A stretch of 10,391 nt of DNA from the NCBI GenBank assembly GCA_003557965.1, contig PWND01000222.1:1-10391 (forward strand). Reading direction: 5' to 3'. Positions 6,605 through 10,391 of this stretch are shown one piece after another. The notes under the pieces were generated by a model. The model did no database searches and was not told the DNA's origin. It was given only the letters and a program-made list of their open reading frames with translations. The DNA is from Bacteroidales bacterium (GTDB lineage Bacteria > Bacteroidota > Bacteroidia > Bacteroidales > UBA7960). Made by a program: the position numbers and the translations under genes. Position 1 is the first letter of the stretch, and the number at the start of each line of letters is the position of its first letter.

Positions 6605-8956
6605 TTATTTTTCAGCCAGTTTTATAATTATATTATATAGTTTAGCTTCATCTATTGGTTTGGTTATGTAATCATTCATACCTGCTTTAATAAATTTTTC
6701 TCTGTCTCCATGAATTGCATATCCGGTTATTGCAATTATAGGAGTGAAAATACCGGCCTTATTTTCTATTTCCCTGATTTTTTTAGTTGCTTCAAAACCA
6801 TCCATTTTGGGCATTTGCCCATCCATTAAAATAACATCAAACTTTCCCGGCTCATATTCGTCTAATACTTTTTGGCCATTTGAAGCTGTTACAACATCCC
6901 AGCCTTTCGATTTGAGAAAATTTGCTAAATATATCTGGTTTATGGCGTCATCTTCTGCTACCAAAATTTTTAGAGAATTTGGCGAATCAGGTGAATTTTT
7001 TTCTTCAACTTTTTTTATTTGTTTTGTAGATTTTCTGGTGCCTGAAATCATTAATGGTACTTCAAAACACACACAACTACCTTTGCCGTATGTGCTTTCA
7101 AAAGAAACAACACCGTTCATTAATTCTACAAGTTTTTTTACTATACTCAAGCCTAAGCCGGTTCCTTTGTATTCTTTTTTTGTTGAACTGTCAAGTTGTT
7201 TAAATGATTCAAACAGCTTATGAATATCCTGCTTTTTAACTCCTACCCCTGTGTCTTTAATAAATGACTTTAACTTAATACTTTCATTAACTTCTTCACT
7301 TTTAATAACCTCTACTGTAATGCTACCTTTATTTGTAAATTTTACAGCATTATCAAGCAGATTGTTGAATATTTGAGTTATTTTTTGTTCGTCTCCGTAT
7401 AAATTTTCGGGGATACTATCGTCAATATTCTGTATTATTTTAATTCTTTTTTTTGCACACGCCGGCTTTATAAAGTTTATGGCGTTTTTTACCAATTCAT
7501 TTATATTAAACTCCGTAAAAGTTAATTCAACTTTATTTGCCTCTATTTTAGAGAAGTCCAGAATATCGTTAAGGATATTAACAAGATTTTCTCCTGATAA
7601 CAGTATTGAGTTTAAGTATTCTTTTTGTTTTTCTGATAATTTTGTTTTTGACAGGGTGTTTGCCATCCCAACAATAGCATTCATCGGGTTTCTTACTTCA
7701 TGGCTCATATTTGCCAGGAGTTCACTTTTTGCAATATTGGCACGTTCTGCTACCTCTTTTGCTTTCAACAGCTCTTCTTTTTCTTTTCTTTCCGTAATAT
7801 CTCTTGATACACAAACAATTTCTTCTACAAGATTAGTAATTGGATTGTATATAACCTGGTTATTTGTTTCAAACCACAAAAAACTACCATCTTTTTTTCT
7901 AATTCGATAGCTTTCAATTAATGATGTAGTATTGTTTTCTAATAGAAATATATGATTTCTTCTTATTGGCTCAATGTCATCAGGGTGTATATATTTGTAT
8001 GCAGATTGCCCCGTCATCTCGGATTGCTCATAACCAAGGAGTTTTTTACATACGGGAGAAACGTATAAGTATGTTCTGTCCCAGTTGTGCTTTGATATTA
8101 AATCGCTGGAATTCTCAGCAAGGATACGGTACCTTTCTTCATTTAAACGGATAGTTTCTTCAGCTTTTTTTCTTTCACTGACATTTCTAATTGTACCAAC
8201 GATTGCCTGAGGGTTATCGTTACTATCATATAAAACTCTTGAAGTGATTGAGCTTGGTATAGTATTAAGGTTTTTATCAGTTAGGTTGACCTGGTAATCA
8301 GTAATAGTGCCCTTGTTAAACAAGACATTTAAAAAGTCATTTTCAATACTTTTATTGTCGAAAAGGGGTTTGCCTATAAGTTCTTCTCTTTTGTAAATAT
8401 AATTATCAACAACCGATGGTGATATTTCAGTAATAATTCCTTTTGCATCCAGTTCAAAGTAAACATCCAGAATATTTTCAAAAATACTTCTGTATTTTTC
8501 TTCACTTTTTTTAAGTGCAACTTGTGATAAATGAAATTTTTGCTCAACAATAAGATTGTTAATAACTTGTTGCACAACGGCAGGAAGCAGGTCCAGAAAA
8601 TTAGAGTCTTTAATAATATAATCCAAAGCTCCAAGTTTCATCATCTTTACGGCTGTTTTTTCATCGCCTTGTCCTGTAAATATTACAAACGGAGCACACT
8701 TTACATCAGTTTTTAGTTCGTTAATTAACTGTTCTCCGTTCATATCAGACAACTGGTAATCCAACAGCAGTAAATAGTTTTTTGATTGATTATTTTTAAC
8801 CCAATCAATAGCTTCTTTTCCATTATAAAAGCTAATTGATGACAAACCTATTTTTTGAAGAACTCTTTGGATGAGAAGGTTAAGAGAAGAATCATCCTCA
8901 ATAATTAAAACCTTATAAGGCTCTTCTATATTCTTCTCAAAACACTCTAGATACAT
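6605..8956 (-). CDS. Cytoplasmic hybrid histidine kinase, REC-PAS-PAS-HisKA-HATPase-REC
   Basis: This is a 783-residue protein with no signal peptide or membrane segment. The N-terminal receiver (about 13-130) has acidic residues Asp21/Asp22, phospho-acceptor Asp66, Thr94 and Lys116. Two PAS domains follow (about 152-263 and 272-391, the latter ending in SRDITERK). The HisKA dimerisation domain has His419 in NMSHEVRNP. The ATPase domain shows Asn536 in NNLLDNAVKF, DTGVGV (568-573) and GTGLGLSIV (598-606). A Lys/Ser-rich linker (640-660) leads to a second receiver (about 661-783) with Glu668/Asp669, Asp712, Thr744 and Lys766. All catalytic residues are intact, so autophosphorylation of His419 and transfer to Asp712 are expected. 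The N-terminal receiver is placed to take a signal from another kinase, most simply the one encoded upstream. The PAS ligands are unknown; no heme or flavin signature is obvious. The gene lies 113 bp after the response regulator gene, with candidate promoters between. It ends one base from pgk. Confidence 0.95.
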   Translation of the reverse strand: MYLECFEKNIEEPYKVLIIEDDSSLNLLIQRVLQKIGLSSISFYNGKEAIDWVKNNQSKNYLLLLDYQLSDMNGEQLINELKTDVKCAPFVIFTGQGDEKTAVKMMKLGALDYIIKDSNFLDLLPAVVQQVINNLIVEQKFHLSQVALKKSEEKYRSIFENILDVYFELDAKGIITEISPSVVDNYIYKREELIGKPLFDNKSIENDFLNVLFNKGTITDYQVNLTDKNLNTIPSSITSRVLYDSNDNPQAIVGTIRNVSERKKAEETIRLNEERYRILAENSSDLISKHNWDRTYLYVSPVCKKLLGYEQSEMTGQSAYKYIHPDDIEPIRRNHIFLLENNTTSLIESYRIRKKDGSFLWFETNNQVIYNPITNLVEEIVCVSRDITERKEKEELLKAKEVAERANIAKSELLANMSHEVRNPMNAIVGMANTLSKTKLSEKQKEYLNSILLSGENLVNILNDILDFSKIEANKVELTFTEFNINELVKNAINFIKPACAKKRIKIIQNIDDSIPENLYGDEQKITQIFNNLLDNAVKFTNKGSITVEVIKSEEVNESIKLKSFIKDTGVGVKKQDIHKLFESFKQLDSSTKKEYKGTGLGLSIVKKLVELMNGVVSFESTYGKGSCVCFEVPLMISGTRKSTKQIKKVEEKNSPDSPNSLKILVAEDDAINQIYLANFLKSKGWDVVTASNGQKVLDEYEPGKFDVILMDGQMPKMDGFEATKKIREIENKAGIFTPIIAITGYAIHGDREKFIKAGMNDYITKPIDEAKLYNIIIKLAEK

Positions 8957-8978
8957 ATGAAATATTTGTAATACTAAT

Positions 8979-9005
8979 CAAATTTAATAAATAAATATAT
9001 GCAAA
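8979..9005 (-). promoter_or_regulatory. Candidate proximal promoter of the hybrid kinase
   Basis: On the minus strand TTTG (9005-9002) is followed after 15 bases by TAAATTTG (8986-8979), an exact TAnnTTTG match, 22 bases upstream of the ATG. The spacing is shorter than the usual 17-23. The region is very AT-rich, so this is tentative. Confidence 0.3.
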
Positions 9006-9061
9006 ATTACGATAATATTACAAAAATTATGCTTTGTTTATTCTTTTTGATAAGAGTTGTA

Positions 9062-9089
9062 CAAAAGTATTAAGAATTATCTTTTTCAA
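9062..9089 (-). promoter_or_regulatory. Candidate distal promoter of the hybrid kinase, overlapping the response-regulator 3' end
   Basis: On the minus strand TTG (9089-9087) is followed after 17 bases by TACTTTTG (9069-9062), matching the Bacteroidota pattern TTG-N17-23-TAnnTTTG. The -33 part lies in the last codons of the response regulator. The -7 part lies just beyond its stop, leaving a leader of about 100 bases before the hybrid kinase ATG. It would let the hybrid be expressed apart from the upstream pair. Confidence 0.4.
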
Positions 9090-9516
9090 TTTTGGGTACT
9101 TGAATAATTTTCAGATAGAAACCAAGTCTTTTTATTATATCAATAAACTTAGTATAATCAATAGGTTTTACTATATATGAACTGCATCCTAAATTATGAC
9201 ATTCTTCAATTTCTTTTGGGTTATCAGTTGTAGTAATCATAATAACCGGAACTTTCCTTAATTCACTATGTGATTTTAACTTATTTAATACTTCAATGCC
9301 GCCTAACTTAGGCATTTGAATATCTAATAACAGAATATAGCCACTTTTATATAACTGTCCGTTATTTAATTTCTCGTAAAAATAATCTATTATTTGTTGC
9401 CCATCTTCAAGATGTACAATAGGATTAGATATTCCGGATCTCTCAAGGTTTTTTTTAATTAATAATGCATGGCCTTTATCATCTTCACCAATTACTATAA
9501 CAATATCGCTCTCCAT
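9070..9516 (-). CDS. Single-domain response regulator, Rcp1-like (CheY superfamily)
   Basis: This 148-residue protein is one receiver domain with no output domain. Acidic pocket residues Asp12/Asp13 are in GEDDKGHALLI. The phospho-acceptor Asp65 is in LLLDIQMP, the switch Thr95/Thr96 in MITTTD, and Lys117 in YIVKPID. The 'DDxGHALLI' opening, the TTTD motif and the KPIDYTKF tail resemble the Rcp1-like regulators that act as phosphate shuttles beside phytochrome-like or PAS kinases. A short tail (134-148) ends the protein. It starts at an ATG 51 bp after the upstream kinase, with no promoter element recognised in the gap, so co-transcription is likely. Its probable role is to accept phosphate from the upstream kinase and pass or remove it within the relay. 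There is no DNA-binding region, so it cannot directly control transcription. Confidence 0.93.
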   Translation of the reverse strand: MESDIVIVIGEDDKGHALLIKKNLERSGISNPIVHLEDGQQIIDYFYEKLNNGQLYKSGYILLLDIQMPKLGGIEVLNKLKSHSELRKVPVIMITTTDNPKEIEECHNLGCSSYIVKPIDYTKFIDIIKRLGFYLKIIQVPKIEKDNS

Positions 9517-9567
9517 ATAAAAATTAGTTTTAAGAAAATAGCTACTTTATGTTAAACTGAAAACATG

Positions 9568-10391
9568 TTAAATTGTTTCAATATTTTCTTCCAATTTTTC
9601 AGGTAATTCAATTAGGAAAGTTGTTCCGTGCCCATCTTTATTGTTTTTTACACTTATTTTGCCATTATGCCTGTTAATAATCTTTTTAACTATAGATAAG
9701 CCTAATCCATCTCCGGTGTTGTCATTACTAAGGCGATAAAAAATTTTAAAAATATCTTCCAGTTTATTTTGAGGAACTCCAACGCCATTATCCTTTACAT
9801 AATATGACAATGTGTTATTCTTTTTTGAGCCTCCTACCTCAATCACAGGTGGCCTTGATTCATCAGAATACTTGATTGCGTTGGAAATAATATTTGAGTA
9901 TGCTTGATTTAGCAGTATGACATCTCCATAACAATCCGGAAGGTTATTAATTGTTACTTTAGCATTTTTTTGATTAATTTGGAAGGAGAAATTTTTAATA
10001 ATACTACTAACAAGATCACTCATATTGACAGGTTCAATACATAGTGGGTTTTTTCCCAGCCTTGATATTTTTAAAAGGCCGGCAATTAATGAGTCCATCT
10101 TTTTTGTACTTGCCTGTATATAGTCTAAGCATCCCGGCATTTCATTAAAAAAGAAATCAAATAATTCTTCCTGCTTTTTTAGATCTTTAATATCATTTTC
10201 AGGCATTTTTTCAATTATTGATTTTGAATTTTTTGCCAATTCATAACTAAAGCCTTCGATGTTTATTAAGGGGCTTCTTAAATCGTGAGAAGCTATATAA
10301 ATGATTTGTTCAAGTTCTTTATTTTTTTCACTTAGCTCTTTGTTTAATCTTTTGATATCATTTGTTTGTTTTATTCTTTCAGAAATATCAA
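9568..10391 (-). CDS. Sensor histidine kinase, C-terminal part (5' end outside window)
   Basis: The minus-strand frame is open from the right edge to a stop at 9568, giving 273 residues. It begins inside a protein: the first residues, DISER, match the end of a PAS domain, so at least one PAS probably lies outside. An apparent TTG start at 10239 is false, because the phospho-acceptor lies upstream of it (codon 10287-10285, in YIASHDLRSPLINIEGF). A short coiled-coil-like linker (KRLNKELSEKNKELEQ) precedes the H-box. The dimerisation domain is longer than usual, with about 30 extra residues between its helices (roughly 52-82 of the visible part). The ATPase domain shows Asn170 in SNIISNAIKYS, DNGVGVP (200-206) and GDGLGLSIV (226-234). 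All catalytic motifs are intact. The gene leads a cluster with a single-domain regulator and a hybrid kinase. Whether it has membrane segments or a different sensor domain cannot be seen. Confidence 0.92.
   Translation of the reverse strand, partial: DISERIKQTNDIKRLNKELSEKNKELEQIIYIASHDLRSPLINIEGFSYELAKNSKSIIEKMPENDIKDLKKQEELFDFFFNEMPGCLDYIQASTKKMDSLIAGLLKISRLGKNPLCIEPVNMSDLVSSIIKNFSFQINQKNAKVTINNLPDCYGDVILLNQAYSNIISNAIKYSDESRPPVIEVGGSKKNNTLSYYVKDNGVGVPQNKLEDIFKIFYRLSNDNTGDGLGLSIVKKIINRHNGKISVKNNKDGHGTTFLIELPEKLEENIETI

Noticed and set aside
6744..7910. Two plus-strand open frames (159 and 143 codons)
   Set aside because: They are antisense to the kinase core and the second receiver of the hybrid kinase, where all catalytic motifs are intact on the minus strand. 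They are hydrophobic/Phe-Ser-rich shadows.
9549..9572. 8-bp direct repeat ATGTTAAA spaced by 8 bases near the end of the partial kinase gene
   Set aside because: It is short, AT-rich, and one copy includes the kinase stop codon. There is no supporting context such as an operator or attachment site.
9568..10239. Histidine kinase starting at a TTG at 10239
   Set aside because: The same frame is open to the window edge, and the phospho-acceptor His motif (IASHDLRSPL) lies upstream of that TTG. The gene is therefore truncated by the window, not short.

Overview
The window looks like chromosomal DNA from a low-G+C member of the Bacteroidota (Bacteroidetes), probably uncultured. Three things suggest this. 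The first is a TonB-dependent outer-membrane receptor with the carboxypeptidase-regulatory-like N-terminus typical of the phylum. The second is a ParE of the short Bacteroidota type. The third is start codons without Shine-Dalgarno sequences but with TAnnTTTG promoter elements upstream. I see no mobile element, tRNA, rRNA or CRISPR array.

Layout. Positions 1-1067 (minus) hold the first 355 codons of a TonB-dependent receptor that runs off the left edge. A roughly 300-bp divergent intergenic region containing a 9-bp inverted repeat and a good parE promoter candidate separates it from parE (1369-3228, plus). Converging on parE is a two-gene minus-strand operon: a YbdL-like methionine/glutamine aminotransferase (4046-5206) overlapping by 13 bp a YafV-like omega-amidase (3264-4058). 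Together they form a glutamine-transaminase/omega-amidase pair. After a 206-bp divergent promoter region comes pgk (5413-6603, plus), a complete and ordinary phosphoglycerate kinase.

The right third is a minus-strand signalling cluster, transcribed from right to left. It contains a sensor histidine kinase whose N-terminus lies beyond the window (9568-10391), a single-domain Rcp1-like response regulator (9070-9516), and a 783-residue cytoplasmic hybrid kinase with the order REC-PAS-PAS-HisKA-HATPase-REC (6605-8956). The hybrid gene ends tail to tail with pgk, with one base between the stop codons. The three signalling genes look like a coherent multi-step relay, a gene set whose sequence signatures I recognise from other bacteria. 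None of the visible proteins has an HPt or DNA-binding output domain, so the final target lies elsewhere or the output is protein-protein.

The rest is housekeeping (topoisomerase, glycolysis, amino-acid salvage). The least ordinary part is the signalling cluster. I do not see a clearly unprecedented system.
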